Positions 38,457 through 46,319 of a stretch of 52,479 bases of DNA are shown here, one piece after another. The DNA comes from Oxalobacteraceae bacterium. GTDB lineage: Bacteria; Pseudomonadota; Gammaproteobacteria; Burkholderiales; Burkholderiaceae_D. The translations under genes were made by a program, and so were the position numbers. Numbering within the stretch: the stretch's first letter is position 1; each line of letters starts with the position of its first letter. The notes beneath the pieces are model-generated. The model saw nothing but the letters and a program-made list of their open reading frames with translations. It did not search any database and was not told the origin of the DNA. The stretch spans positions 1-52,479 of the forward strand of contig CANHZI010000007.1 in the NCBI GenBank assembly GCA_947464955.1, read 5' to 3'.

Positions 38457-39725
38457 TTAATTGTTGAGCGAAATTTTTTCCGCATTTTCAAATTGATCGG
38501 TACCGGCAACAACGATCTTGTCGCCCTCTTTCAAACCTTCAAGAATTTCTACTGCCGAAATACTCGTGGCGCCGAGTTTGAAAGGGCGACGAGCGGCGAT
38601 ATTATTTTCGACGATGTACACGAAACGCCCACCTTCACTCTCAACAAACGGGCCGCGTGTCACCATCAAGACGTTGGGTCGTTCTTCGATCAAGAGTCGT
38701 GCCGATACCCGTTGACTCTGACGCAAACCCGCTGGTTGCGCGCCATCAAAGCGTACGCGTGCCAACACTTGGTTCTTCACCACTTCAGGCGAAATAGCCG
38801 ACAATTTGCCTTTGGTCATCGTGCCGTTAATACTGATCTCTGCCGTCATGCCGATACCGAGATCGGCCGCGAATGATTCAGGCACTTCCAATTCCACTTC
38901 GAGCTGCGATAGATCAACCAAGGTCATCAATGCCGTGTTTGCAGCGACTACGCTACGGTTAGCAACCGATAAAGTGCCTACCATGCCATCGACTGGCGCC
39001 TTCAGTTTCAATTCATCGACTTTGCGTTTCGCATCATCACGTACTAAACGTTGTTGTTCGAGTTGTGCGACTTTCGTTTTCAGATTGAGATCGACATCCT
39101 CACCTTCCAATTGCGTCGCGGCAGCCGCATGTTTAGCGCGAATCTCTGCCGTCTTCAAAGCATCTTGCGCTTTCGCATAATCGATTTTGGAGATAACACC
39201 AGATGGGCCTGCTTGTTCGAAACGTTCAAAGGTGCGTGCCGCGGTAATGCGTTCAATTTCAGCTTGATCGGCATCACGCTGAGCGATCAATTTTTGTTTG
39301 CGGGCGAGAATGCGTTGACGCGAGACCTCAGCTTCCAATTGATCGTAATTTGCTTGTTCTCGTTTGAGAAGATTGGTGAGATCGGGAGACTCAAGTTCAG
39401 CGACGATGTCGCCCTTCTTGACCATGTCACCGGCCTTCACTTTCAAGGTCACGGTACTCGGTGCAGTGGAATATAACGTGGGACTGATCGCCGCTACCAT
39501 GCGACCATTAACGGCCACATCGCGTACCAAATTACCGCGCATTACCGAGGCAATTTTGATACGGGCGCTATTGATTGATTTGCTGCTATTGCTAAAGCCA
39601 CGCACCAAGACGAAGCAAATGATGATAAAAACAATCAGTGCTAACGCTAGTACAACGGTTTTCTTACGACGCCAAACAGCAGGAGCTGCAATAACTTGAT
39701 CTTGACCTGAGGTATCTCGAATCAT
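38457..39725 (-). CDS. HlyD/MacA-type periplasmic adaptor (membrane fusion protein)
   Basis: The 422-residue adaptor has an N-terminal membrane anchor (about 24-44, VVLALALIVFIIICFVLVRG). A lipoyl/barrel-sandwich half-motif follows (KAGDMVKKGDIVAELESPDL), then an alpha-hairpin coiled coil (about 115-235), and the second lipoyl half KLKAPVDGMVGTLSVANRSV. Beta-barrel and membrane-proximal domains close it (ILEGLKEGDKIVVAG). It should bridge the inner-membrane ABC transporter to an outer-membrane channel, none of which is encoded here. The ATG at 39725 is preceded by AAGGAAG six bases upstream, so I prefer it to the longer frame from 39758. It is the first gene downstream of the sigma-54-type promoter. 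Confidence 0.93.
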   Translation of the reverse strand: MIRDTSGQDQVIAAPAVWRRKKTVVLALALIVFIIICFVLVRGFSNSSKSINSARIKIASVMRGNLVRDVAVNGRMVAAISPTLYSTAPSTVTLKVKAGDMVKKGDIVAELESPDLTNLLKREQANYDQLEAEVSRQRILARKQKLIAQRDADQAEIERITAARTFERFEQAGPSGVISKIDYAKAQDALKTAEIRAKHAAAATQLEGEDVDLNLKTKVAQLEQQRLVRDDAKRKVDELKLKAPVDGMVGTLSVANRSVVAANTALMTLVDLSQLEVELEVPESFAADLGIGMTAEISINGTMTKGKLSAISPEVVKNQVLARVRFDGAQPAGLRQSQRVSARLLIEERPNVLMVTRGPFVESEGGRFVYIVENNIAARRPFKLGATSISAVEILEGLKEGDKIVVAGTDQFENAEKISLNN

Positions 39726-39788
39726 GGAACACTTCCTTAGGAATACAAACAACGGCAAACACGGACAATCGGTTTTCCATGTTGTTTT

Positions 39789-39805
39789 AGCAGGAAGTAT
39801 GCCAA
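39789..39805 (-). promoter_or_regulatory. Sigma-54 (-24/-12) promoter of the ABC efflux locus
   Basis: Read on the minus strand the sequence is TTGGCATACTTCCTGCT: the invariant GG and GC are exactly 10 bases apart, and TGGCA and TGC fit the consensus. Transcription would start near 39778, about 53 bases before the adaptor ATG at 39725. An NtrC-family activator gene lies in the same locus. Confidence 0.78.
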
Positions 39806-39871
39806 TCAGGGAGCCTGAGCTAAGTCTATGATTTTTATGAGATAAGTTCTGAATGTAAACTTGAATTTGCC

Positions 39872-39917
39872 TGTCCGCGGCTGTCCGCTCAAGGCAAAGG
39901 CCCTGAGCTCGCGGACA
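39872..39917. promoter_or_regulatory. TGTCCGC repeat cluster, candidate enhancer (upstream activator site)
   Basis: TGTCCGCGG (39872-39880) and TGTCCGCTC (39882-39890) are direct repeats 10 bases apart. CGCGGACA (39910-39917) is the inverted copy. The group lies about 95-140 bases upstream of the inferred sigma-54 start site, the usual enhancer distance for NtrC-type regulators, and in the short gap after the POT transporter gene. Binding by the locus regulator is inferred. Confidence 0.6.
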
Positions 39918-39932
39918 CTGGCCTTAACGGTT

Positions 39933-41438
39933 TTATGGTAATGAACGCTTTAGAAAGCGACCACCAATCCAAGTTGAGATCGCCAATAAACCCAGACAGG
40001 TACACGCCAACATCAAGTGCAAGGGAGCATCTTGATTGGCTTGCAGCTGCAGTACTGGGAAGGCACCAAGGAGGTAACCCGCGACCTGGCTGCCACTCTT
40101 CGTAACGAGAAGCACCATTGCCATCGCCAGCGCCCAGTGCCGTCGCGGCGCGTAAGCGAACACCATGGAAAAACTCAATGCCGTGAGGAGGATTTCGCCA
40201 GCCGCTTGCGATGCCAACATGCTCAGCAACGAAGGCATTCCTATGCTCAAGGCTTGCTGTTGTCCTTGCAGCAGGGCTTGCGCCGCAAAATAGACGAATC
40301 CCAGGCTCACTAATGTGATGAGCATCACCCAACCCATCCTTTGCACGAGATTCGGATAGAAGTGGCGGCCCATGATGAAGAGTCCGACTGCCAAGATTGG
40401 CGCAGAAGCGATGATAAAAATCACTGGCAGTATGACTGCTTGCATCTGTGGCTCAAATGGTAACAAGGCAGTGCTGCCGAGCCAGCCATTCAAAACGAGA
40501 TCGACGCTAGGGCGACTCAACTCAAGTACGATTTGTGCGATACACATCGCGGCTAAAACCAACAAGAATAAATAAGGCCGCGATCCACGGCCTGTCTCAC
40601 CGCGTGCAGTGCGGCCAAGAATCACTGCTGCCACTATCAATCCAACCAAGTTGACGATGCCGAACGAGGCAACTGAGACATCGATTAGATACGACAAAAG
40701 TAAAACGCCAAGCATTGCCGCGCCACCGCACTGAACCAGCGCTATGGGTTTCCAAGCCATGAGCTGTCGCGCCTGCGCTACCCCACGTTGGCGAGTCATC
40801 CACAAGACACAAAAGAAGCTGATCAGCATGCTCAAAGCAGCAACGATGAACACCGATTTGAAAGAGATATGATCATCGACTTTAAAAACCTTTGATGCCA
40901 AAAACTGCGTGAACATCGGTGCGACGAAACCTGCGAGGTTCGTCAACATGTAAGCGACCACAAAGCCCGCATCGCGTTTTGCCTCATTATCGCCAAACGA
41001 ACTACCCAATAAGCTCATCAGCACGGGACGATACAAGCCATTGCCCAACACTATAGTCGCGAGCCCTAAGCGAAACATGCTGGCATCTGCAACGAGGAGC
41101 AAGATCAGACCAAGCCCCATCAGCAGCGCACCACTCAATGCTGCTTCAAGATGCGATTCCAAGCGATCGGCAATATAAGCACCCAAAAGACCGACCACTG
41201 CAAGAAATCCTAGGAAACCGGAATACAGCATTTGTGCCTGATTTTTCGCATCAAAATCAGCAGGGGCGATTTCCATCACGAAGTACAAAACCAAGGCCCA
41301 GCGCACTCCATAAAAAGCGAATCGCTCAAAGAAGTTCGATAACAAGAAAAGTGCCGAACTAAGAACTTCACTTGCTGGTTGGGAGGTCGATAATTCCGAC
41401 TGCGTTGAAGAATAACTGGAAGATGGGGACGTGGTCAT
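39933..41438 (-). CDS. POT/PTR2-family MFS transporter
   Basis: A 501-residue protein with about 14 membrane helices and a Ser/Thr-rich N-terminus of about 25 residues. NFFERFAFYGVRWALVLY at about 35-52 corresponds to the POT signature ExxERFxxYG for proton-coupled di/tripeptide transporters. The first Glu of that motif is Asn35 here, which may change proton coupling. GLLGAYIADRLESHLEAALSG is the MFS loop 2-3 motif. SFGDNEAKRDAGFVVAYML is another POT-type segment. The last helices have LLVTKSGSQVAGYLLGAFP. Substrate is unknown. It ends just upstream of the enhancer-like repeats of the next locus. Confidence 0.85.
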   Translation of the reverse strand: MTTSPSSSYSSTQSELSTSQPASEVLSSALFLLSNFFERFAFYGVRWALVLYFVMEIAPADFDAKNQAQMLYSGFLGFLAVVGLLGAYIADRLESHLEAALSGALLMGLGLILLLVADASMFRLGLATIVLGNGLYRPVLMSLLGSSFGDNEAKRDAGFVVAYMLTNLAGFVAPMFTQFLASKVFKVDDHISFKSVFIVAALSMLISFFCVLWMTRQRGVAQARQLMAWKPIALVQCGGAAMLGVLLLSYLIDVSVASFGIVNLVGLIVAAVILGRTARGETGRGSRPYLFLLVLAAMCIAQIVLELSRPSVDLVLNGWLGSTALLPFEPQMQAVILPVIFIIASAPILAVGLFIMGRHFYPNLVQRMGWVMLITLVSLGFVYFAAQALLQGQQQALSIGMPSLLSMLASQAAGEILLTALSFSMVFAYAPRRHWALAMAMVLLVTKSGSQVAGYLLGAFPVLQLQANQDAPLHLMLACTCLGLLAISTWIGGRFLKRSLP

Positions 41439-41551
41439 CGTAGGCCTGCATTTTTTATGAGACCATTAATATAATCCAAATTTGTGAAAATTTAACAACT
41501 TGGGGGTCGTCAGAAATGATAAATCAATCGATGACGAAGAGGAAATTGATC

Positions 41552-42817
41552 TTACCTCACTAGATCAGAAACCGTCGGATGCACCGCCTTCAGAACCGGG
41601 GGTAATTCAAGCGGACAATATTTCAAGGTCTGACTGAAGCAGCTTAAGGCGAAATCGTGGAAGAGATACAGAGTACGAGTCGGCTGATAATGCTCAAACT
41701 CGCGCTTTAACTGTGCTAGTTGCTGTGCATTCAAAGCACCCATATTATTGCTGGAGACATGCCACACCTCATCGAAGTAAGGTGCAAAATACGGCGCCAC
41801 ACCATGTCCAAAGGAGTCTGTAATCAATAACAAACGCTGTTTGGTTTGCGTGTATTGATGGAGCTCGGCTTTTACTTTGATACGCGTGATATCACCAAGT
41901 ATCGCTGCACTACTCAGTTCAGGAAAACATGCCGCGCCCTCGCAGTAAGTCCATAGCGTTTTCTCCCAGTCAGGCTTGAACAAGGTTTGACGCAAATCGA
42001 CACCAGGCATAAAGCGCTGCATATCGGAGTCGCTCAAGGTCTCACGGAACACTAATGGCGCACTGGGTTGTTCTTTCCAAATCTGTTCAGCGATGATCTG
42101 AGCGTAAGTCTGTGCACCTTTGCCCTGCCAATGAAAATCATAACGCGGATAAAGTTGTTCTTGCGGCTTTGCCGCCAGCATTTGCGCTAATGGGTAAACC
42201 ACGGGACTCGGCGCGAGCCTCTTCATCATGCGCGGCAAAGTAGGCTGAAAACGCGCACATTCGTTTTGCCACCACGCCGGTAAGTGCTCCTTATAGATCG
42301 CTGGTTTGCTCGGCACGAAAGCGATCGCTGTATGGGCATTGTTTGCTGTCGCATAGTGCGCAAAATTGGTGACTTGCTGCGTGAGCTCATCGACTTGCTG
42401 ATCGTCGATACCTCGACCACAAATGAAGGCCAACATTCGTAAGGGATGTTGTGCCTCATGCGCATTGAAAAACAAATAGTCGTCACTGCCCAGCGTGATT
42501 TGAGGCGAAACCGCATCGTGTAGAAATCGATATCGCCAAGCTTGATTCCACTGCACTAAAGTTTGGCGCAGGCCGAAGTGATCATCAAGATAGCGATCAA
42601 ATTTCGCTGTAAACTGGAACCAATCTTCGCGTGTCTTAGGCTTGCCCGGATACTCCGCTAGACTACGATTTTCAAGCTCTGCATTGGGTGTTTCTAATTT
42701 CAAGAGGTGGACCAACATAGGCACACTGATCAAGACCAAACATGCAGCCAAGAACCAGCCACGGACTATTTTTTTCCACTGCAAATGAGAAATCTTATTC
42801 AACATAAGCAAGCTCAA
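41552..42817 (-). CDS. AlgX/AlgJ-like SGNH O-acetyltransferase subunit
   Basis: This 421-residue protein has an N-terminal membrane anchor (about 19-40) and a periplasmic SGNH-hydrolase-like domain. The start of the domain has ENRSLAEYPGKPKTREDW, typical of AlgX/AlgJ. Catalytic candidates are D227-F-H229-W and S335 in TDSFGHG, matching the DxHW and Ser of AlgJ/AlgX. It would transfer acetyl groups, received from the MBOAT partner, onto an exported polysaccharide. It overlaps the partner gene by 4 bases. No polysaccharide polymerisation genes are in the window, so the acceptor is unknown. An ortholog of DltD-like proteins is a less likely alternative. Confidence 0.85.
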   Translation of the reverse strand: MSLLMLNKISHLQWKKIVRGWFLAACLVLISVPMLVHLLKLETPNAELENRSLAEYPGKPKTREDWFQFTAKFDRYLDDHFGLRQTLVQWNQAWRYRFLHDAVSPQITLGSDDYLFFNAHEAQHPLRMLAFICGRGIDDQQVDELTQQVTNFAHYATANNAHTAIAFVPSKPAIYKEHLPAWWQNECARFQPTLPRMMKRLAPSPVVYPLAQMLAAKPQEQLYPRYDFHWQGKGAQTYAQIIAEQIWKEQPSAPLVFRETLSDSDMQRFMPGVDLRQTLFKPDWEKTLWTYCEGAACFPELSSAAILGDITRIKVKAELHQYTQTKQRLLLITDSFGHGVAPYFAPYFDEVWHVSSNNMGALNAQQLAQLKREFEHYQPTRTLYLFHDFALSCFSQTLKYCPLELPPVLKAVHPTVSDLVR

Positions 42818-44253
42818 AAACGGAAATAGATGAAAGGATTGTAGGCGCCACTGGCCAAACTAATGCCGCACGCCAGTAACAGCACAATCATCCAAACGCG
42901 ATCCAGAATCAGCGCACTGATCGGTCCGATTTGACGAGCTTTGGTCGCGACACGCGATGACCATCCACTCGCAAAAAATATCGCAAATACGATGCTGAGT
43001 ATCAGCGTGTTCGAAACATAAGCCATCACCGGCAAAGCTAAATGTACTTCGGAGTAAGCAAACATCGCCTTAATAATATTTGCAGCCTGTGAGAAATCAT
43101 TGGCACGAAATAATACCCACGCCAGTAAAACCACGATCAATGTATAGGTGTGGCGCAACACTCGCGGCAACTTGGCCAAGACCTCACCCCAACCTAATCG
43201 CTCTACGACTAGGAAACTTCCATGCAGCACACCCCAAGCCACAAAGGTCCAATTCGCACCGTGCCATAGTCCACACAAAACGAACACTAAGAATAGATTG
43301 AATAGAGTGCGTGCCTTGCCATGACGATTACCACCGAGCGGAATGTAGACATAATCACGGAACCAACGCGACAAACTCATATGCCAACGCCGCCAAAACT
43401 CAGTGATCGATTGTGCGATGTAGGGTAAATTAAAATTGCGTGGAAAACTAAAACCACAAATCAAGCCGAGGCCGATCGCCATCAGCGAGTAGCCAGCAAA
43501 ATCAAAATAGATTTGTAAGCTGTACGAAAACGCCGCCAACCAAGCCAACGAAGGCGAGAGCTCGTCACTAGGCAAGGCAAACAATCGATCAGCGATCAAG
43601 GCGACGGGATTTGCAATCAATATTTTTTGCGCGAGTCCAAGGCAGAAAAAACGCGCGCCCATTTCAGCACGCCACCAACTCCATCGACGATGGTGAAGCT
43701 GCCTAGCGACAGTTGCAAAACGCACTATCGGGCCAGCCACTAACTGAGGAAACATGATGATGTAGGTGAACAAAGCCGTAAAGCTGCGTTCTGCTTTAGT
43801 CTTTTTCCTATACACATCGACTAAGTAGGAAATCGCATGAAAGGTGAAAAACGAGATGCCCAGTGGTAGTGTGACAGGCTCAGAAATTTCCGCAACCGCA
43901 TCAGGATTTATCCACCGCTGAAGGCTGTACCAATTACTCAAAGCGAAGTTGAAATACTTGTAGTACAGCAGGGCCCCGAGATTAAAACCTATCGCCACAA
44001 TAAATGGCAGACGCGCAGCAAGATGCGAGAGGCTAACTGTTGTCGGCTTCGTTTGCGCATGCCCAATCCATATTCCAAATCCATAATTGGCTGCAATGCA
44101 GATTAATAACAAAGGCAAGTTCTGCGGCTCACCCCAGCTGTAAAAAATCAAACTGGCGATCAATAGCACTGCATTCCGCCATGGCAGCACGCCATACAGC
44201 ACCAAGAAAATCGGTAGGAAATAGAATAGAAAACTAACGCTACTAAAAACCAT
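42814..44253 (-). CDS. AlgI-like MBOAT O-acyltransferase
   Basis: A 479-residue membrane-bound O-acyltransferase with about 11 helices that moves acetyl groups across the inner membrane. Features are FFTFHAISYLVDVYRKKTKA, then the FPQLVAGPIVRFATV segment, TEFWRRWHMSLSRWFRDYVY, and the catalytic His331 in GLWHGANWTFVAWG. The block from WRRWHMSLS onward is the MBOAT signature for AlgI/DltB. The end overlaps the AlgX-like gene by 4 bases, making a two-gene unit for O-acetylation of a cell-surface or exported polymer. The start is 28 bases before the Lrp-type gene's stop. Confidence 0.92.
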   Translation of the reverse strand: MVFSSVSFLFYFLPIFLVLYGVLPWRNAVLLIASLIFYSWGEPQNLPLLLICIAANYGFGIWIGHAQTKPTTVSLSHLAARLPFIVAIGFNLGALLYYKYFNFALSNWYSLQRWINPDAVAEISEPVTLPLGISFFTFHAISYLVDVYRKKTKAERSFTALFTYIIMFPQLVAGPIVRFATVARQLHHRRWSWWRAEMGARFFCLGLAQKILIANPVALIADRLFALPSDELSPSLAWLAAFSYSLQIYFDFAGYSLMAIGLGLICGFSFPRNFNLPYIAQSITEFWRRWHMSLSRWFRDYVYIPLGGNRHGKARTLFNLFLVFVLCGLWHGANWTFVAWGVLHGSFLVVERLGWGEVLAKLPRVLRHTYTLIVVLLAWVLFRANDFSQAANIIKAMFAYSEVHLALPVMAYVSNTLILSIVFAIFFASGWSSRVATKARQIGPISALILDRVWMIVLLLACGISLASGAYNPFIYFRF

Positions 44254-44281
44254 GAGGGCAATTCCCGATTGATCTCAACAT

Positions 44282-44731
44282 TTATTCGTGATGGGGAATC
44301 GCGATTGATTTACCCGAGACATGAGTAGTCAAGACGATCGCAGTGGAAGTCGATCCAAAGGCGTTTAGCTCGTTGATGATGCGCTGCAGATGTTCAACGT
44401 CAGTCGCTAAAACTCGCATTACCGCGCCGTCCTCACCGGTGACCGTGTAGCAGTCGACGATTTCAGGACAGCTCGCGACGTATTGCGCATAAGGTCGCCC
44501 CTGTTGGGTCGAAACGCGAATCATGGCCGTAATGTCGTAACCCAAGGCCCGCGGATTAATGTCTGCCTTGTAACCACGGATAATTTGGTTGCTTTCCAGT
44601 CGCTTGATGCGTTCCGATACCGCCGGCTGGCTCAAATGCACTTGCCGACCAATTTCCGCATGCGACATGCGCGCATCTTCTTGCAATAATTGCAGGATTT
44701 TTTGATCAAATTGGTCGATTTTTTGATTCAT
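44282..44731 (-). CDS. Lrp/AsnC-family transcriptional regulator
   Basis: A 149-residue regulator: an N-terminal helix-turn-helix (LLQEDARMSHAEIGRQVHLS, then QPAVSERIKRLES) and a C-terminal RAM/AsnC domain with VDCYTVTGEDGAVMRVLATD. I chose ATG 44731 (MNQKIDQFDQKILQ), the usual family start; an upstream ATG at 44785 adds 18 residues without similarity, and neither has a strong ribosome site. It is divergent from lysA, 131 bases away, so it may control lysA in response to lysine or another amino acid. Its effector is not predictable. Confidence 0.9.
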   Translation of the reverse strand: MNQKIDQFDQKILQLLQEDARMSHAEIGRQVHLSQPAVSERIKRLESNQIIRGYKADINPRALGYDITAMIRVSTQQGRPYAQYVASCPEIVDCYTVTGEDGAVMRVLATDVEHLQRIINELNAFGSTSTAIVLTTHVSGKSIAIPHHE

Positions 44732-44862
44732 AAGCGAAGCCGAGGATTTTCCAGAGATTTCAAAGTCAAACGAGGTTTTTACCATTTGATTCGCATGGTA
44801 TTACGGCATTGTACGCGCTACAGTTACATCTTCCAACTCTTTCACTTTTAACCAATTCACCC

Positions 44863-46104
44863 ATGAAAACTGCAATTACATCGGCACAAATCCAACAATT
44901 TGCACAAACCTACGGAACACCCTGTTGGGCCTACGATGCGCAATTGATTCGCCATCAGATTCAACAACTCAAGCAATTTGACGTGATTCGCTTTGCCCAG
45001 AAATCTTGCAGCAATATTCATATCTTGCGCCTGATGCGAGAACAAGGTGTATTGGTTGATTCAGTCTCACTCGGGGAGGTAGAGCGTGCGTTGGTCGCGG
45101 GCTATCAGCCACAGGAAGCAAGCGAACATGCGCCGATCGTGTTTACCGCTGACCTACTCGACCGCGCCGCATTGAAACGTGTGGTTGAATTGAATATCCC
45201 AGTCAACTGCGGCTCACCACAAATGCTAGAGCAACTAGGTCAGGCGCATAGCGGTCATCCCGTATGGATACGAATCAACCCTGGCTTTGGTCATGGCCAT
45301 AGCCGCAAAACCAATACCGGTGGTGAACAGAGCAAACATGGCATCTGGTTCGAGGAGTTGCCGCAGGCTTATGCCTTAATTCAACAGTATGGTTTACAGC
45401 TGGTTGGCTTGCATATGCATATTGGCTCTGGCGTCGATTACGACCATTTGCAAAGCGTCTGCGATGCCATGCTGGAACAAGTAAAACTCTGCCCTCTCGA
45501 TATCCAAGCGATTTCTATTGGTGGCGGCCTATCGATTCCGTATCAAACGGGCGAAGCAATTGTCGACACTGCGCACTACTTTAGTATCTGGCAGCAAGCG
45601 CGCGAAAAAATTGAAAAGCATTTGGGACATCGTATCAGTATGGAGATTGAACCAGGGCGCTTCCTGGTTGCTGAAGCGGGAATTTTGATATCAGAATTAC
45701 GTGCACAAAAACGCGTCGGCAGTAACTTCTTTGCCTTCGTGGATGCAGGTTTTAATGACTTAGTGCGCCCCTCGATGTATGGCAGTTATCACAAGATCAC
45801 CGTGCATCATGCCGACGGTTCGCTGCGAGCTGGGAGCACTCACCCAACCGTGGTGGCAGGCCCTTTATGCGAGTCAGGCGATGTGTTTACCCAAGAAGAA
45901 GGAGGTGTGGTGACACAGCAAAATCTGCCGAGCGCTGAAGTCGGTGATTTATTCGTTTTCCACGATGCCGGTGCTTATGGTGCAAGTATGTCATCAAACT
46001 ACAATTCTCGGCCTTTGGTCCCCGAAATTTTAGTGGATGGTCAAGAATCTCGCTTGATACGCCGCCGCCAAACCATACAAGAGCTGATCGCGCTCGAGCA
46101 ATAA
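44863..46104 (+). CDS. lysA: Diaminopimelate decarboxylase, enterobacterial type
   Basis: A PLP (fold III) enzyme that makes lysine from meso-diaminopimelate. The 413 residues follow E. coli LysA closely. The PLP lysine is K47 in FAQKSCSN. Further features are INPGFGHGHSRKTNTGGEQS, HMHIGSGVDY (phosphate-binding region), EIEPGRFLVAEAG, the catalytic-site CESGD, and GAYGASMSSNYNSRPL. I chose ATG 44863 because family members start with a short lead before the barrel; 44809 would add 18 residues. The divergent Lrp-type gene is its likely regulator, replacing the LysR of enterobacteria. Most betaproteobacteria carry a different lysA (beside cyaY), so this may be a second or transferred copy. Confidence 0.95.
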   Translation: MKTAITSAQIQQFAQTYGTPCWAYDAQLIRHQIQQLKQFDVIRFAQKSCSNIHILRLMREQGVLVDSVSLGEVERALVAGYQPQEASEHAPIVFTADLLDRAALKRVVELNIPVNCGSPQMLEQLGQAHSGHPVWIRINPGFGHGHSRKTNTGGEQSKHGIWFEELPQAYALIQQYGLQLVGLHMHIGSGVDYDHLQSVCDAMLEQVKLCPLDIQAISIGGGLSIPYQTGEAIVDTAHYFSIWQQAREKIEKHLGHRISMEIEPGRFLVAEAGILISELRAQKRVGSNFFAFVDAGFNDLVRPSMYGSYHKITVHHADGSLRAGSTHPTVVAGPLCESGDVFTQEEGGVVTQQNLPSAEVGDLFVFHDAGAYGASMSSNYNSRPLVPEILVDGQESRLIRRRQTIQELIALEQ

Positions 46105-46118
46105 AACCTACTCCTCGA

Positions 46119-46144
46119 TCCGCCCTCCCTAGTTCGAGGGCGGA
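46119..46144 (+). terminator. Hairpin downstream of lysA, weak terminator candidate
   Basis: TCCGCCCTC and GAGGGCGGA form a perfect 9-bp GC-rich stem around an 8-base loop, 14 bases after the lysA stop. The T-tract is missing, so termination would be factor-assisted. Confidence 0.5.
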
Positions 46145-46279
46145 ACAAACGCCACGCCCCAATAACCGCTCAAACCACACTTTCCGTTAAATAGTGTTGC
46201 CGCACTGGAACTTCTGGCAACGCTATGCTATCTTGCCTTACGCTTCCCATTTTCTTGGGCGTGCAAACCAATCATGAAG

Positions 46280-46307
46280 AGCCAGCCGCTAGTCTGGCTG
46301 TCGTTTT
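46280..46307 (+). promoter_or_regulatory. Terminator-like hairpin in the leader of the large histidine kinase gene
   Basis: AGCCAG pairs with CTGGCT around an 8-base loop, followed after 3 bases by TTTTT and then by the ribosome site AGGGAG before the ATG at 46320. This could be a leader attenuator or simply a terminator of upstream transcription. A second small stem, CCCA/TGGG, lies just before it. Confidence 0.4.
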
Positions 46308-46319
46308 TAGGGAGAACCT

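Noticed and set aside
44863-46104. Ornithine/arginine or carboxynorspermidine decarboxylase instead of LysA
   Set aside because: The CESGD, GFGHGHSRKTNTGG and GAYGASMSSNYNSRP motifs fit LysA throughout.
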